In this document: piece after piece, positions 1 through 11,218 of the stretch | How the letters are laid out: each line of letters starts with the position of its first letter | Position numbering within the stretch: position 1 is the first letter of the stretch | Source: Cherax quadricarinatus | Lineage: Eukaryota; Arthropoda; Malacostraca; Decapoda; Parastacidae | Length of the DNA stretch: 64,000 nucleotides | Assembly (NCBI RefSeq): GCF_038502225.1 | Contig: NC_091293.1 | Coordinates: 822,727 to 886,726 of the forward strand | Direction of reading: 5' to 3' | Notes under the pieces: model-generated | Database searches by the model: none | Told to the model about the DNA's origin: nothing | The model's input: only the letters and a program-made list of their open reading frames with translations | Position numbers and translations under genes: made by a program

Positions 1-1152
1 CATCGTAAAAGCCTCCTGTGTGAGTTCATTGTTGATTTAAGCGCAAATTCTTCGATCACGTGTGGAGAGTAGTCAAGAACTCCGCAAATCACGAGTCTCC
101 ACCACTACCATCCACCTCATTCTACAACGTCGCTACAGTGTTAATGAATATTTTTTCATAGTCATTTGTGAGTGTTGAGACTTTTTTTTTTTTTTTTTTT
201 TTCCAGTGATTTCTTAGTGACATTCAGTGACTCTTGATTAGACTCAGTGTTCATTATCTACTGCTTGCAATTTTTTTTTTTTTTTTGCTCTTTCTTCAGT
301 GTTAATTTTCGTACTTTATTTTATGTCTGTTGTGTTGTGCTTCTTTTTTTTATATCTACTTGATGTAAGTACTTTAATGTTTTTTCCTTGTTGTGTGCAG
401 TATATAAGCAGTATAACCTTGTGTTTACACTTCACAATTATCTTGTGTTCACAGTATTGTGTTCCTTGTCTAGTAATTTATACAGTGAAGTAATTCAGTA
501 ACTTGTTACCTTATATTCTGCATCACAACTCATTGTTGTCTCGGTTATTTTTTTTTCTCCCAGCATTTGTGTATTCTTGCTGTTTTTGTTTTCATTCATT
601 TGCTATTTTTTTTCTTGTGTGTGTTCAACATTCTTGTTACATTTTTTCATTTAGCCAGTGTCTGATTTGTCTTATCTCCACAGACAATAGTGTCATTATT
701 TTGTTGAAGCAAGACAATTATTTTCCAATTTTTCACACCCCAAGCTTCATTACAAGAAAATTCTCATAGTATTGTGCATATATTGATGTGTTATTTTTCC
801 TGCATCACTGTAAGTGTTAATTGTTTCCCTTGTTTTATGTTTTTTTTTTTTTCCTCTCTTATTTTCATATTTCATTGAACAAATTCACTCTTAGTGCAAT
901 TTTTAAGTTCTTCTTTTAAAGTAAATCATTCTTTCGCTTGTTCAGTAAGTGTTGTTTAAGCTGCAAATAAGAGTTAGTGTTCAATCAGTTCATTCCTTGA
1001 TAATATTTTTTTTGTTGCTTTTGTAAACTGTATTTTCTTGTGTAATGTTTTTTTTATTGCAACATTGACTCATTTTACAATAATTCTTGTGTAACATTGT
1101 GCTGCCATTCATTTTTTTTTTCTTTCAGAAAATTTTATGTAGTGTTGTGCAG
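1..1152. other. T-rich non-coding DNA
   Basis: I see no supportable gene here. The plus strand is strongly T-rich with many T runs of 8-22 bases (for example around 184-202 and 271-286), and the short open frames are low-complexity leucine/phenylalanine products of those runs. Before P1 inserted, this stretch was continuous with the similar T-rich DNA after 10034. Confidence 0.5.
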
Positions 1153-1154
1153 TA

Positions 1155-1357
1155 CAGTGGAACCTCAAATATCGAACTTTCTTTGGTCCAGAAGGCTGTT
1201 CGAGTGCCTTTACTGAATGAATTTATTCCCATCAGGAATAATGTAAATTAGATTAGTCCATTTCAGACCCTCAAAACTACACTTATAAAAGCACTTACAA
1301 AAATACACTTACATAATTGGTCGTGTTGGGAGCAGTTCGATTTTTGAGGTTCCACTG
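1155..1357. mobile_element. pogo/Tigger-type MITE, 203 bp
   Basis: Terminal inverted repeats start CAGTGGAACCTCAAA and end with the complement, and the element is flanked by TA on both sides (1153-1154, 1358-1359), the target of the pogo/Tc1-mariner superfamily. It has no coding capacity. The TIR matches the larger Tigger relic at 21838-24202, so that family is its likely source of transposase. Confidence 0.85.
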
Positions 1358-1520
1358 TACTTTTGATTAGTAATTGTTATTTGCAATATTGCTACAGTTT
1401 ATTTCAGTGCAGTTTCAAATGCTCTGTTCTGTGCATAATATTTTATTCTTTGTGTGTCATTTTATTTTATTTTTAGTGAATTGTTTTCCCAGTTTGTTTT
1501 AACCCTTTGACTGTCGCGGC

Positions 1521-1566
1521 CATATATATATGTCTTACGAGGTACCATGTTTGACGTATATATACT
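1521..1566. promoter_or_regulatory. twin palindromic cores, P1 end
   Basis: CATATATATATG (1521-1532, perfect palindrome) begins 18 nt after the TTAA. After a 22-nt spacer opening with TCTTACG comes CGTATATATACT (1555-1566). The same 18-12-22-12 spacing occurs at five other TTAA-element ends in this window. Role as transposase-binding or promoter site is inference. Confidence 0.6.
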
Positions 1567-1737
1567 CATAAATTCTAGTGGCTTCAAATCGTAAGAACAT
1601 AAGAAAGGAGAAACACTGCGGCAGGCCTGTTGGCCCATACTAGGCAGATCCTATACAATTCATCCAACAAACAAAACATTTGACCAACCTAATTTTCAAT
1701 GCTACCCAAGAAATAAGCTCTGATGTGCAAGTCCCAC

Positions 1738-2256
1738 TCAAATCCAACCCCTCTCACTCATGTACTTATCCAACCTAAATTTGAAACTACCCAAAGTCCT
1801 AGCCTCAATAACCCAACTAGGTAGGCTGTTCCACTCATCAACTACCCTATTTCCAAACCAATACTTTCCTGTGTCCTTTCTAAATCTAAACTTATCTAAT
1901 TTAAATCCATTACTGCGGGTTCTCTCTTGGAGAGATATCCTCAAGACCTTATTAATATCCCCTTTATTAATACCTATCTTCCACTTATACACTTCGATCA
2001 GGTCTCCCCTCATTCTTCGTCTAACAAGTGAATGTAACTTAAGAGTCTTCAATCTTTCTTCATAAGGAAGATTTCTAATGCTATGTATTAATTTAGTCAT
2101 CCTACGCTGAATGTTTTCTAACGAATTTATGTCCATTCTGTAATATGGAGACCAGAATTGAGCTGCATAATCTAGGTGAGGCCTTACTAATGATGTATAA
2201 AGCTGCAGTATGACCTCTGGACTTCTGTTGCTTACACTTCTTGATATAAATCCCAA
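1738..2256 (-). pseudogene. LINE A1 ORF2, C-terminal end
   Basis: 172 codons continuous with the reverse transcriptase at 3433-4313 before P2 inserted. Recognisable features are the post-RT region with LYTSLVRPHLDYAAQFWSP (thumb/connection region of CR1/Jockey-group LINEs) and the C-terminal GNRVVDEWNSLP motif. It aligns throughout with the C-terminus of A2 ORF2 (59124 onward). The break falls exactly at the TTAA used by P2. Confidence 0.85.
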
Positions 2257-3316
2257 TATTCTATTTGCCTTATTACGTACGCTTAGGCATTGCTGTCTTG
2301 GTTTAACCCTTTGACTGTTTCAGGCCCCTTTCTGAAACTGTCATTCTATGTCGCTAAATTTTTGAAAAAAAAAATAATTTTTTCTTATGAAATGATAGAG
2401 AATCTTTTCCCGATGGTAATGACACCAAAAGTTCGAAATTTGGTCGAAAACTCATGGAATTACGCTCCCGCAAAGTTAGCGGTCTCGGCGACATATGCGT
2501 ATCGGCGATTTCGCCAACTTTGAGCCCTATTTTCAGCCAATTCCTTTGTGCCAGTTGACCAAACTCATAGCTATTTCTTTAGAACTCCATTTTATCTATC
2601 AGCTGAGTACAAGAAACCTTCCATTTACCAATTTGGACTACCCAATATTGTGGTCAGAAATTGGCAATTTGGCCAATTTCATGCAAACTAAAAAAGATGC
2701 CAATTTCAAAATAGGGTCCAGAATAAACAAGGTAGACATTCTTGGCACTAAAATAACATATCCTCTGTTCATTAGTCACATCTCTAGGCCCCTCTTATAT
2801 TATTATTGCTTTCTATTTTGATTTTTTATTCATACAAAAAAATACAAAATTTACTGTTATGCAGACTACTGCATTATTGTAAAAATGGTATAAATAATAT
2901 CAGTGCACTAGTGAAAGAATATTAAACTCCCCAGTTGACGTGTATTGGACGTGTGGTGTGATTTGTTTACTCCTGAACATTGGTAAAAATCGAACATTTC
3001 CGCTACTTTGAGCTCAGTTTCAAGGAGGTTTTCATCTTCAAAGTAATGAAAATCATCTCTATTTCTGTAATATGTTTTCCATTTTGTCACCTAAGACCAT
3101 GAAAACGCAAATACATCGATAAATACTATACGAAAATACACCTCAAAGTCGGCGTTTTAATCCAAAAAAACGATCAGTTTTTTTCTTATTACGCACTGTG
3201 TGCTGCAGGATTTTTTTTATTTGGTGCACACTGATCACACAGACCCATTCTCTCACATGTGGGCCTACCAGCTTTCTTCCGCTTGATTTGAAGCCGCTAG
3301 AATTATTGAGTATATA

Positions 3317-3372
3317 TGTATGTATGTATGTCTGTATGTATGCTAAAATTTCTAAATAAATAAATAAATAAA
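3317..3372 (-). repeat. LINE B 3' stub inside P2
   Basis: The (AAAT)n stretch and adjoining ttagcatacata-type bases match the 3' end of LINE B at 13950-13995. It is a severely 5'-truncated insertion only about 55 bp long. It landed in the second palindromic core of P2, leaving the half ATACG ending at 3376. Confidence 0.5.
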
Positions 3373-3375
3373 TAC

Positions 3376-3410
3376 GTCTGAAACACTGGCTCGTAAGACA
3401 TATATATACG
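3376..3410. promoter_or_regulatory. twin palindromic cores, P2 end (one broken)
   Basis: Reading from the TTAA at 3429 leftward there are 18 nt, then the core at 3399-3410 (CGTATATATATG on minus). A 22-nt spacer starting TCTTACG follows, then the surviving half of the second core ending at 3376. Spacing is identical to P1. Confidence 0.55.
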
Positions 3411-3432
3411 ACCAAAACAGTCAAAGGGTTAA

Positions 3433-4884
3433 AGTTGCTTGCTGCTCACCATAACCCCCAAGTCCTTTTTGCAATCTGTATGGCTAAGTTCTACATCTTT
3501 TAACTTACAAGTGCTAGGGTTATGGACACTCCCGAGCTTCAGAACCTTGCATTTATCTACATTGAACTGCATCGGTCACTTTTCTGACCAAGAATATAGT
3601 TTGTTTAAATCCTCCTGAAGTTCCCTAACGTCTACGTTTGAATCAGTTATCCTACCTATGTTTGTGTCATTGGCGAATTTGCTCATATCACTAGTAATTC
3701 CCTCGTCAAGATCATTGATATATATTATAAACAACAACGGGCCCAAGACTGATCCCTGTGGAACGCCACTTGTTACAGATCCCCACTCGGATTTAACCCC
3801 ATTTATGGACACACTCTGCTTCCTGTCTGTGAGCCATGACTCGATCCACGAGAGCACTTTTCCCCCAATGCCATGAGCTGCCACTTTCTTTAACAGTCTT
3901 TGGTGCAGAACTCTATCAAAAGCCTTACTAAAATCTAAGTAAATAATATCAAATTCTTTATCGTGGTCAACAGCCTCAAAAGCTTTACTGAAGAAAGTTA
4001 ATAAATTTGTTAGATAAGACCGGCCCCTTGTGAATCCATGCTGAGTATCATTAATCAAGCTATGCTTACCGAGATGGCTTCTTATAATCTCAGCTATAAT
4101 TGACTCTAGTAGTTTGCCTACAATTGAGGTCAGGCTTATTGGGCGGTAATTTGATGGTAACGACTTGTTCCCTGTTTTAAAAATAGGAATTACATTAGCC
4201 ATCTTCCACATATCAGACACTACACCTGTTTGAAGAGATAAATTAAAAATATTAGTTAATGGTTCACAGAGTTCCATTTTGCATTCCTTAAGAACCCTTG
4301 AAAAAAACCTCATCAGGACCCGGTGACTTATTTTGCTTCAGTCGGTCTATCTGCTTCACAACCATTTCACTAGTGACTGTGATGTTACATAATTTATCTT
4401 CTTCTGGCCCACTGTAAAAATTAATTACTGGAATATTGTTAGCGTCTTCCTGTGTAAAAACCGAGAGAAAATAATTATTTAAAATTGAGCACATTTCATT
4501 CTCTTTGTCAGTAAGATGCCCATAGTTATTTTTAAGGGGACCTATCTTATCTCTAACTTTTGTTCTATAGACCTGGGAAAAACTTTTTGGGTTAGTTTTA
4601 GACTCCCTAGCAACTTTAATTTCATAGTCTCTTTTAGCTTTTCTTATCCCCTTTTTAATGTCCCTCTTAATGTCAATATACTGATTCATAAGATGACCCT
4701 CACCTCTTTTGATACGCCTATAAATTCCTTTCTTATGCCCTAGTAGATATTTCAGCCTATTATTCATCCATTTTGGGTCATTTCTATTTGATCTAATTTC
4801 TTTATACGGGATAAACGTTCTTTGAGCCTCATGTATAGTGTTCAGAAAACTGTAGTTGATAGCTGTCTTCGTTACCCCATTCAA
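3433..4884 (-). pseudogene. LINE A1 ORF2: linker and reverse transcriptase
   Basis: Two minus-strand frames (4884-4288 and 4313-3576) give the EN-RT linker and the RT palm. Visible RT motifs are YRPISLTSIVGKLLESI, FTRGRS, LDFSKAFDRV, GVPQGSVLGPLLF and the catalytic box. The catalytic box reads FAND instead of FADD, which removes one metal-binding aspartate. There is a frame break near 4300. The closest relative in the window is A2 ORF2, which keeps FADD. Confidence 0.85.
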
Positions 4885-5801
4885 CAGATGCTAAGTGTTC
4901 TCTAAGCCCATCGTAATCTGCTAAGCGAAAATCTTTGACTGTTACCGAGTTATCCCTACTATCGTACTTCCATTCAATGCTAAATGTAATTTATTTGTGG
5001 TCGCTAGCACCCAGTTCCTCTGAAATTTCTAAATTATTAACAAGGGATTCATTGTTTGCCAGAACTAAGTCAAGCAGGTTATTACCCCTTGTAGGTTCTG
5101 TCACAAACTGCTTCAAAAAACAATCCTGAACTACTTCTAAAAAGTTGTATCATTCTAAATTCCCAGTCAAGAAATTCCAATCAATATGACTCAAGTTAAA
5201 GTCTCCTAGAATTACTACATTATCGTGCCTTATGGCCCCAACAATTTCCTCCCATAGTAGTCTCCCCTGGTCCCTATCTAATTTTGGGGGACGGTGTATC
5301 ACACCTAAAATTAATTTTACATGCCCGTCTGAAAATTCCATCCAAACAGACTGTAAGTGTTACTTCAGACTTAATACCCGTTTTTATGCAACAGTTCAAA
5401 TGATCTCGGACATACAGTGCCACCCCACCTCCCTTCCTGACACTTCTATCTACTTGGAACAATTTAAAACCCTGAATGTGACATTCTGCAGGCATGTCCC
5501 GACTTTTTGAATTAAACCACGTCTCAGTTATGGCAAATACATCAATGTTACCTGCACTAGCAACTAGTCTCAACTCGTCCATCTTATTCCTAGCACTGCT
5601 ACTATTTCTGTAATATATATTTAAAGACCCTCCTCTCTCTTTACCCTTCCTGCTCCTTTCTGTTATTCCACTAAACCTATTACTGTCCTTGTCAATTAGT
5701 GCCACTGGCTTTCCAATATCCACCTCATTTTGCCTATTACTAGTTCTCCTAGTACTCATAGTACTACACTGCGACTTCACTGTTTTCCCGCCAAAACCCA
5801 T
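4885..5801 (-). pseudogene. LINE A1 ORF2: AP-type endonuclease
   Basis: Minus-strand ORF2 start region, beginning with ATG at 5801. The APE-like endonuclease is recognisable from AITETWFN, GGGVALYVRD and, after a frame change near 5300, VILGDFNLSHIDW. It would nick target DNA to prime reverse transcription. In this copy the ORF1 stop (TAG, 5816-5818) and the ORF2 start no longer overlap, unlike the TGATG junction of A2. Confidence 0.8.
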
Positions 5802-5815
5802 ACCACTAACTATTC

Positions 5816-6538
5816 CTAGTTTAAAGACCTAACAGCTCCCTCCACTGCGTTGGCCAGTGCTCCCACCCCAGACCTAGATAAGTGAACCCCATCCCTGGCT
5901 TATATGTCATTTCTGCCATAGAAGAGGTCCCAGTTGTCAATGAATGTTGCCGCATTTTCCTTACAGTATTTGTCCAGCCAGCAATTGACACCAATTGCTC
6001 TGGACAACCATTCATTTCCAACTCCTCTCCTTGGCAAAATGCCACATGTGACAGGTTTCCCACCCTTCCTCCTAATTATCTCTATAGCTGACCTATACCT
6101 GCTAATCAGGTTCTCACTCCTACGTCTGCCAACATCGTTGCCTCCAGCACTGAGACAGATAATAGGATTGCTCCCATTACCTCTCATGATGTCATCCAGA
6201 CAGCTAACAATATCCTTCATCCCAGCCCCAGGAAAGCAAACCCTCTGTCTCCTACTCCTGTCCTTCAAGCAGAACGCCCTATCCATATACCTAACTTGGC
6301 TATCCCCAACAATAACAATATTCTTACCTTCCTTGGTGTCGTTCGTCGTGACGTTCCCAGTAGTCGACTCACAGTCGTCGGGTAGCACTGAGAATGTATT
6401 AGATGTTTCCACAACAGTTTCCACGGCAGTCTCTTTCTTCTTCATCGTTTCTACCTTTCCATTCGTCTTCTTGATCGTCAACTTCGTTCCCTGCTGACCA
6501 GTTTCCTTTCTTGACCTTAGGACTCAAAACAGGAGGAC
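5816..6538 (-). pseudogene. LINE A1 ORF1, esterase-like part
   Basis: Minus-strand C-terminal two thirds of ORF1. The SGNH/GDSL hydrolase blocks are visible: VIVGDSQVRYMDRAF (block I, GDS), LSAGGND (block III, GxND) and, in a shifted frame near 5890, the C-terminal block around the YxRDG..H region. An esterase domain in ORF1 is typical of CR1-group LINEs; its function there is not settled. The N-terminus lies beyond the Tigger insertion, at 8877-8977. Confidence 0.75.
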
Positions 6539-6540
6539 TA

Positions 6541-8874
6541 CAGTGGACCCCCGCATAGCGACCTTAATCCGTGCAAGAGGGCTGGCTGTTATGCAAAATG
6601 TTCGGTATGTGAATGAATTTTCCCCATAAGAAATAATGGAAATAAAATTAATCCGTGCAAGACACCCAAAAGTATGAAAAAAATTTTTTTTTACCACATG
6701 AAATGTTAATTTTAGTACACACAAACTGAAAAATGCATGCACAATTACATGACACTTACTTTTATTGAAGATCTGGTGATGATTGATGGGATGGGAGGAG
6801 GGGAGAGAGAGTGTTAGTGTTTAGAAGGGGAATCCCCTTCCATTAAGACTTGAGGTGTCGAGTCCTTTTCTGGGGTTACTTCCCTTCTTCTTTTAATGCC
6901 ACTAGGACCAGCTTCAGAGTCACTGGACTTCTTTCGCACAACATATCTGTCCATAGTGGCCTGTACCTCTCGTTCCTTTATGATTTGTCTAAAGTGGTTC
7001 ACAACATTGTCATTGTAACAGTCACCAGCACGGCTTGCAATAGCTGTGTGAGGGTGATTTTCATCAAAAAAGGTTTGCACTTCAAGCCATTTTGCACACA
7101 TTTCCTTAATCTTTGAAGTAGGCAATTCCTTCAATTTCTCTCTCCCCTCCTTTGAACCAGTTTCCCCAGGTCTGGCCTCTTGCTCTTGAAGTTGATCTAT
7201 CAGCTCATCAGTGGTTAGTTCTTCATTGTCCTCCTCCACCAACTCTTCCACATCCTCCCCACTAACCTCCAACCCCAAGGACTTCCCCAATGCCACAATT
7301 GATTCCTCAATTGGTATACTCCTCTCAGGGTTAGCCTCAAACCCTTCAAAATCCCTTTTGTCTACACATTCTGGCCACAGTTTCTTCCAAGCAGAGTTCA
7401 AGGTCTTCTTAGTCACTCCCTCCCAAGCCTTACCTATAAGGTTTATACAATTGAGGATATTAAAGTGATCTCTCCAAAACTCTCTTAGAGTCAGTTGAGT
7501 TTCTGAGGTCACTACAAAGCACCTTTCAAACAGAGCTTTTGTGTACAGTTTTTTGAAGTTTGCAATAACCTGCTGGTCCATGGGCTGCAGGAGAGGAGTG
7601 GTATTAGGAGGCAAAAACTTCACCTTAATGAAGCTCATGTCCCCATAAAGTCGCTCTGCCACGTCTGTAGGATGACCAGGGGCATTGTCTAACACCAGGA
7701 GGCACTTAAGTTCTAATTTCTTTTCAGTTAGGTAATCTTTGACATTGGGGGCAAATGCATGGTGTAACCAGTTATAGAAAAAGTCCCTAGTGACCCATGC
7801 CTTACTGTTTGATCTCCACAGCACACACAAATTATCCTTGAGGACATTCTTTTGCCTGAACGCTCTGGGAGTTTCAGAGTGATACACTAATAAAGGCTTA
7901 ACTTTGCAATCACCACTAGCATTGGCACACATCAACAAAGTAAGCCTGTCTTTCATAGGCTTATGTCCTGGGAGTGCCTTTTCCTCCTGAGTAATGTAGG
8001 TCCTGCTTGGCATTTTCTTCCAGAACAGGCCTGTTTCATCACAATTAAACACTTGTTCAGGTTTCAGTCCTTCAGTTTCTATGTACTCCTTGAATTCCTG
8101 CACATATTTTTCAGCTGCTTTGTGGTCCGAACTGGCAGCCTCACCATGCCGTATCACACTATGTATGCCACTACGCTTCTTAAATCTCTCAAACCAACCT
8201 TTGCTGGCCTTAAATTCACTCACATCATCACTAGTTGCAGGCCTTTTTTTAATTAAATCCTCATGCAACTTCCTAGCCTTTTCGCTTATGATCGCTTGAG
8301 AGACGCTATCTCCTGCTAGCTGTTTTTCATTTATCCACACCAATAAGAGTCTCTCAACATCTTCCATCACTTGCGATCTTTGTTTCGAAAACACAGTTAA
8401 ACCTTTGGCAAGAACAGCTTCCTTGATTGCCTTTCTGTTGCCCACAATAGTAGAGATGGTTGATTTGGGTTTCTTGTACAACCTGACCAGGTCGGTGATA
8501 CGCACTCCACTTTCATACTTATCAATGATCTCTTTCTTCATTTCTATAGGAATTCTAACCCTTATTGCTGTAGGGTTGGAACTAGAAGCTTTCTTGGGGC
8601 CCATGGTCACTTATTTTCCAGAAACAGCACCGAAAACACTGTAATAATACGAAATATTCCGATTGTATGCTTGAATGTTACCGCGGAGGCTGGCTGGTAA
8701 ACAATGCCACCGGCGGAACATGAGAGGCTGGCTCAGGCCGCACATTGGACGCGTCTCGGACGAAGGGCGCTGAGCGGGTTTTTGGGCGGTATGCGGGGCA
8801 AAATTTTAGCGATCAAAGCGTCCGGTATGCGGATTGTCCGTTATGCAAGGCGTCCAGTATGCGGGGGTCCACTG
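6541..8874. mobile_element. Tigger/pogo transposon T1 (2334 bp), complete
   Basis: Ends CAGTGGACCCCCGCATA and its complement, flanked by TA on both sides (6539-6540, 8875-8876). It contains one long intact transposase on the minus strand and nothing else. It interrupts ORF1 of LINE A1. The TIR start is shared with the two 189-bp MITEs at 36633 and 53411, which may be mobilised by this family. Confidence 0.92.
6814..8604 (-). CDS. Tigger/pogo-family DDD transposase
   Basis: An uninterrupted reading frame of 596 codons from the ATG at 8604, with the start chosen because MGPKK is conserved in the related relics at 23921 and 13537. An N-terminal CENP-B-type helix-turn-helix (about residues 18-60) and a second Tc5-type DNA-binding helix region (about 95-170) precede the DDE/DDD nuclease. 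Catalytic aspartates fit D189 (NCDETG), D306 (LVLDNAPGH) and D343 (QPMDQQ), giving the pogo-type D..D..D pattern. The acidic segment near residues 440-480 precedes a basic tail. Near the C-terminus, QATMDRYV resembles a PCNA-binding PIP box. The protein would cut and paste T1 at TA sites in the nucleus. No disabling mutation is visible, so it may be recent. Confidence 0.92.
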   Translation of the reverse strand: MGPKKASSSNPTAIRVRIPIEMKKEIIDKYESGVRITDLVRLYKKPKSTISTIVGNRKAIKEAVLAKGLTVFSKQRSQVMEDVERLLLVWINEKQLAGDSVSQAIISEKARKLHEDLIKKRPATSDDVSEFKASKGWFERFKKRSGIHSVIRHGEAASSDHKAAEKYVQEFKEYIETEGLKPEQVFNCDETGLFWKKMPSRTYITQEEKALPGHKPMKDRLTLLMCANASGDCKVKPLLVYHSETPRAFRQKNVLKDNLCVLWRSNSKAWVTRDFFYNWLHHAFAPNVKDYLTEKKLELKCLLVLDNAPGHPTDVAERLYGDMSFIKVKFLPPNTTPLLQPMDQQVIANFKKLYTKALFERCFVVTSETQLTLREFWRDHFNILNCINLIGKAWEGVTKKTLNSAWKKLWPECVDKRDFEGFEANPERSIPIEESIVALGKSLGLEVSGEDVEELVEEDNEELTTDELIDQLQEQEARPGETGSKEGREKLKELPTSKIKEMCAKWLEVQTFFDENHPHTAIASRAGDCYNDNVVNHFRQIIKEREVQATMDRYVVRKKSSDSEAGPSGIKRRREVTPEKDSTPQVLMEGDSPSKH

Positions 8875-8876
8875 TA

Positions 8877-8977
8877 CTACGAATCTTCTTGTTTTCCTCG
8901 ATCAGTCGCCGAATCTCTATCTTCGCCATCCTCAATTCTTCCTTAAGCTGTTGGTAAAGTTGCTCGATGGAGGGCAT
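8877..8977 (-). pseudogene. LINE A1 ORF1, N-terminus
   Basis: Minus-strand start of ORF1 (ATG at 8977) separated from its remainder by T1. The first 33 residues form a charged heptad-like helix (QLYQQLKEELRMAKIEI) consistent with the coiled coil expected at the start of LINE ORF1 proteins. A2 ORF1 starts with a similar Glu/Lys/Leu-rich helix. Confidence 0.65.
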
Positions 8978-10034
8978 CTTGCTTCAATTCGTAGAGAGCG
9001 CGCAAACAGGTCTTCACAGAGCTAAGTACACGTCACCACTGAGCTAAGTACAGGAGAAAGCTGATAGGCCCACATGTGAGAGAATGGGTCTGTGTGGTCA
9101 GTGTGCACCATATAAAAAAAATCCTGGAGCACGCAGTGCATAATGAGAAAAAAACTCTGACCGTTTTTTTTTTTAATTAAAATGCCGACTTTGTGGTCTA
9201 TTTTCGTATAGTATTTATGGTTGTATTCTCGTTTTCTTGGTCTCATTTGATAGAATAGAAAACATAGAAATAGAGGTTATTTTCATTGATTTTACTATAA
9301 AAAGAACCTAGAAATGGAGCTCAAAGTAGGGTAAATGTTTGATTTTTGCCAATGTTCAAAAGTAAACAAATGATGCCATTGTCCAATAAATGTCCAACTA
9401 GCCATTCTAATATGCAGTCATGAATGGGTTGATGTTATTTATACAATTATTACAGTATTGCAGTAGTCTGCATAATAGTAAGTCTTCTATTTTTTGTTTG
9501 AATAAAAATTCAAAATAGAAAGCAAGAGTAATATCAGAGGGGCCTAGAGACATGACTGATGAGCAAAGAAAATGTTATTTTAGAGCCAGGAATGTCTGCA
9601 TTGTTCATTCTGGACCTTATTTTGAAATTGTCATATTTTTTAGTTTTCGTGAAATTGGCCAAATTGCAAATTTCTGACCACATTATTAGGTAGTTGAAAT
9701 CGGTAAATGGGCAGTTTCTTGTACTCAATCGATAGAAAAAAATGGAGTTCTAAAGAAATAGCTATGAGTTTGGGTGACTGGAACAATGGAATTAGCCAAA
9801 AATAGGGCTCAAAGTGAGCGAAATCGCCGATTTGTAAACAGCGCCAAGGTCGCTAACTTCATGAGAGCATAATTCCGTCAGTTTTCCATCAAATTTCGTT
9901 TTTTTGGTGTCATTACAATCGGGAAAAGATTCTCTATCATTTCATAAGAAAAATAATTTTTGTTTTTTTGTTTTTTAATTTTGCGACACCAGGAGACACC
10001 TCAGGATTGGGGGTTGCGACAGTCAAAGGGTTAA

Positions 10035-11218
10035 TTTTGCACAAGCTTTATTGATTCCATTTTAACACTTTTGATTTATTTATCATTTATTGTTGAATTT
10101 CCTTATTGAATTGACAGTAAAGACAACTCACTGTTCCATTAATTCAATTAAAGTAAATTTGATTTGAGTAAAGTAATTTCTCTTGATTTTCAAAGTGTTG
10201 CTTATCCAGTTGAATAATTTTTTTATTTTTTTTTTTTCATGTGAGTTCTCCTTGCTTATAGTGTGACTTTTTTTTTTTCTTTACTTATGCAGAATAGTTA
10301 AGCAATTTCCTCCCATTTAAGCTTATTGTGTCATTCTCTCTATTTTTCTTGCCTTTATGTCCTTGAGTAAGTTCCCTGAGAAGATGTCCCAGTCACTTTT
10401 GAATGTTCACTTAGTGTATCATGCCAGTCAAAGTCAATATGAATCAGTCCACAGTACCAACATTCCCTTACTGACTGAAAGACAATACCTAGCCCTTGAG
10501 CAATGTGTTTGTTCTCACAGCTTGTATCTGAGATTTGTTAAAGTGCTGCGAAATGTAAAGTTCAGATTAAGCTCCTATAGATTCGTTCATTACTTATTAA
10601 CGTAGCCGAGCGGTCAGGCACTAGTAAGACTGTCACTCCTGTCTGGAATCCAGCCACAATATCGTGTACGCAGGATAGTGTACAGTTACCTTGGGTTTCA
10701 GAGGAACCTCAGACAACCCTGGGTGCTGAGACTACTATCCTTGCGATGGCGACTTGTTCAAGTATTCGTTCCTTCCCAGGGGACGCTTTGAGAAGAACTT
10801 TATTTGCAACGAGTTATGCCATCTCTTGCTGATGCCACAAGCCACTGCAGAAAGACGTTTCTGTGGCTAGTGTACTCACTTGAGTGTTGTTGTTGTCCCT
10901 TGTGTTCCAGATGGTGATCCCATCCTAGTTGACAGTAATTCGTGCAATATAAGAAGTTGTTTCTCGAGTAACTTTCACATGTTGTTAATGTTTGTATGTG
11001 CAGTCTCTTTATAGTTGATACATCGTGTCATTGTGTGCGACTCAGATTGAATATCAGTATTGTTGATCATGTTCATTTCTTTTCCCTTTGCTTGCAGTGA
11101 GAGATAGTAGATCCGTTCTCCCTTGCTCATATTGTGTGTTATAGCATTATTTTTTTCAACCGGGGAGAGTCATCCACTCCGAGTTTGTTCATTCCTCCAG
11201 TAAGAAAGAACAGATCCC
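10035..11218. other. T-rich DNA without a clear gene
   Basis: Continuation of the T-rich DNA before 1499. An 82-codon open frame at 10357-10605 has no recognisable features. At about 10604-10620 TAGCCGAGCGGTCAGGC resembles the A box of a Leu/Ser-type tRNA, but the matching B-box position (near 10650, TGGAATCCA) is poor, so at most it is a decayed tRNA-derived retroposon. Confidence 0.35.

Larger units (their letters stand above)
2303..3432. mobile_element. piggyBac-type element P2 (non-autonomous)
   Basis: TTAA duplications at 2303-2306 and 3429-3432 enclose ends CCCTTTGACTGTTTC and AACAGTCAAAGGG. About 1.1 kb and without transposase. The empty target is visible in the related LINE piece near 58695-58705, where cttggtttaaggtt runs uninterrupted. 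The right end carries one complete palindromic core (3399-3410); the second core has been split by a short LINE stub (3317-3372). Confidence 0.88.
1591..9045 (-). mobile_element. CR1-like LINE A1, interrupted twice
   Basis: Minus-strand non-LTR retrotransposon. Its 3' end lies at about 1591 in copies of the octamer TTCTTATG (seen as taagaacataagaa on plus). Parts run 5' to 3': 5' UTR with a repeated GAGCTAAGTACA (9002-9045), ORF1 with an esterase-like domain, endonuclease, reverse transcriptase and C-terminal domain. It is cut by a Tigger transposon at 6541-8874 and by P2 at 2303-3432, both with clean target duplications. It sits inside P1. The ORFs carry several frame breaks, so this copy is dead. 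A2 (58955-63115) is a better preserved relative. Confidence 0.85.
1499..10034. mobile_element. piggyBac-type element P1, split by LINE A1
   Basis: TTAA at 1499-1502 and 10031-10034 bracket the termini CCCTTTGACTGTCGC and its complement, the target and end chemistry of piggyBac elements. The element itself is only about 1.08 kb: 1503-1590 plus roughly 9045-10030. The rest is LINE A1 and its own insertions. The inner part matches P2 (2303-3432) in reverse, with recognisable blocks such as GAAATGATAGAGAATCTTTT. It has no transposase, so it is non-autonomous. The left end carries the twin palindromic cores described at 1521-1566; the right end has none. Confidence 0.8.

Noticed and set aside
10604..10665. 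tRNA gene suggested by TAGCCGAGCGGTCAGGC
   Set aside because: No acceptor stem pairing and a poor B box; at best a decayed tRNA-derived repeat.
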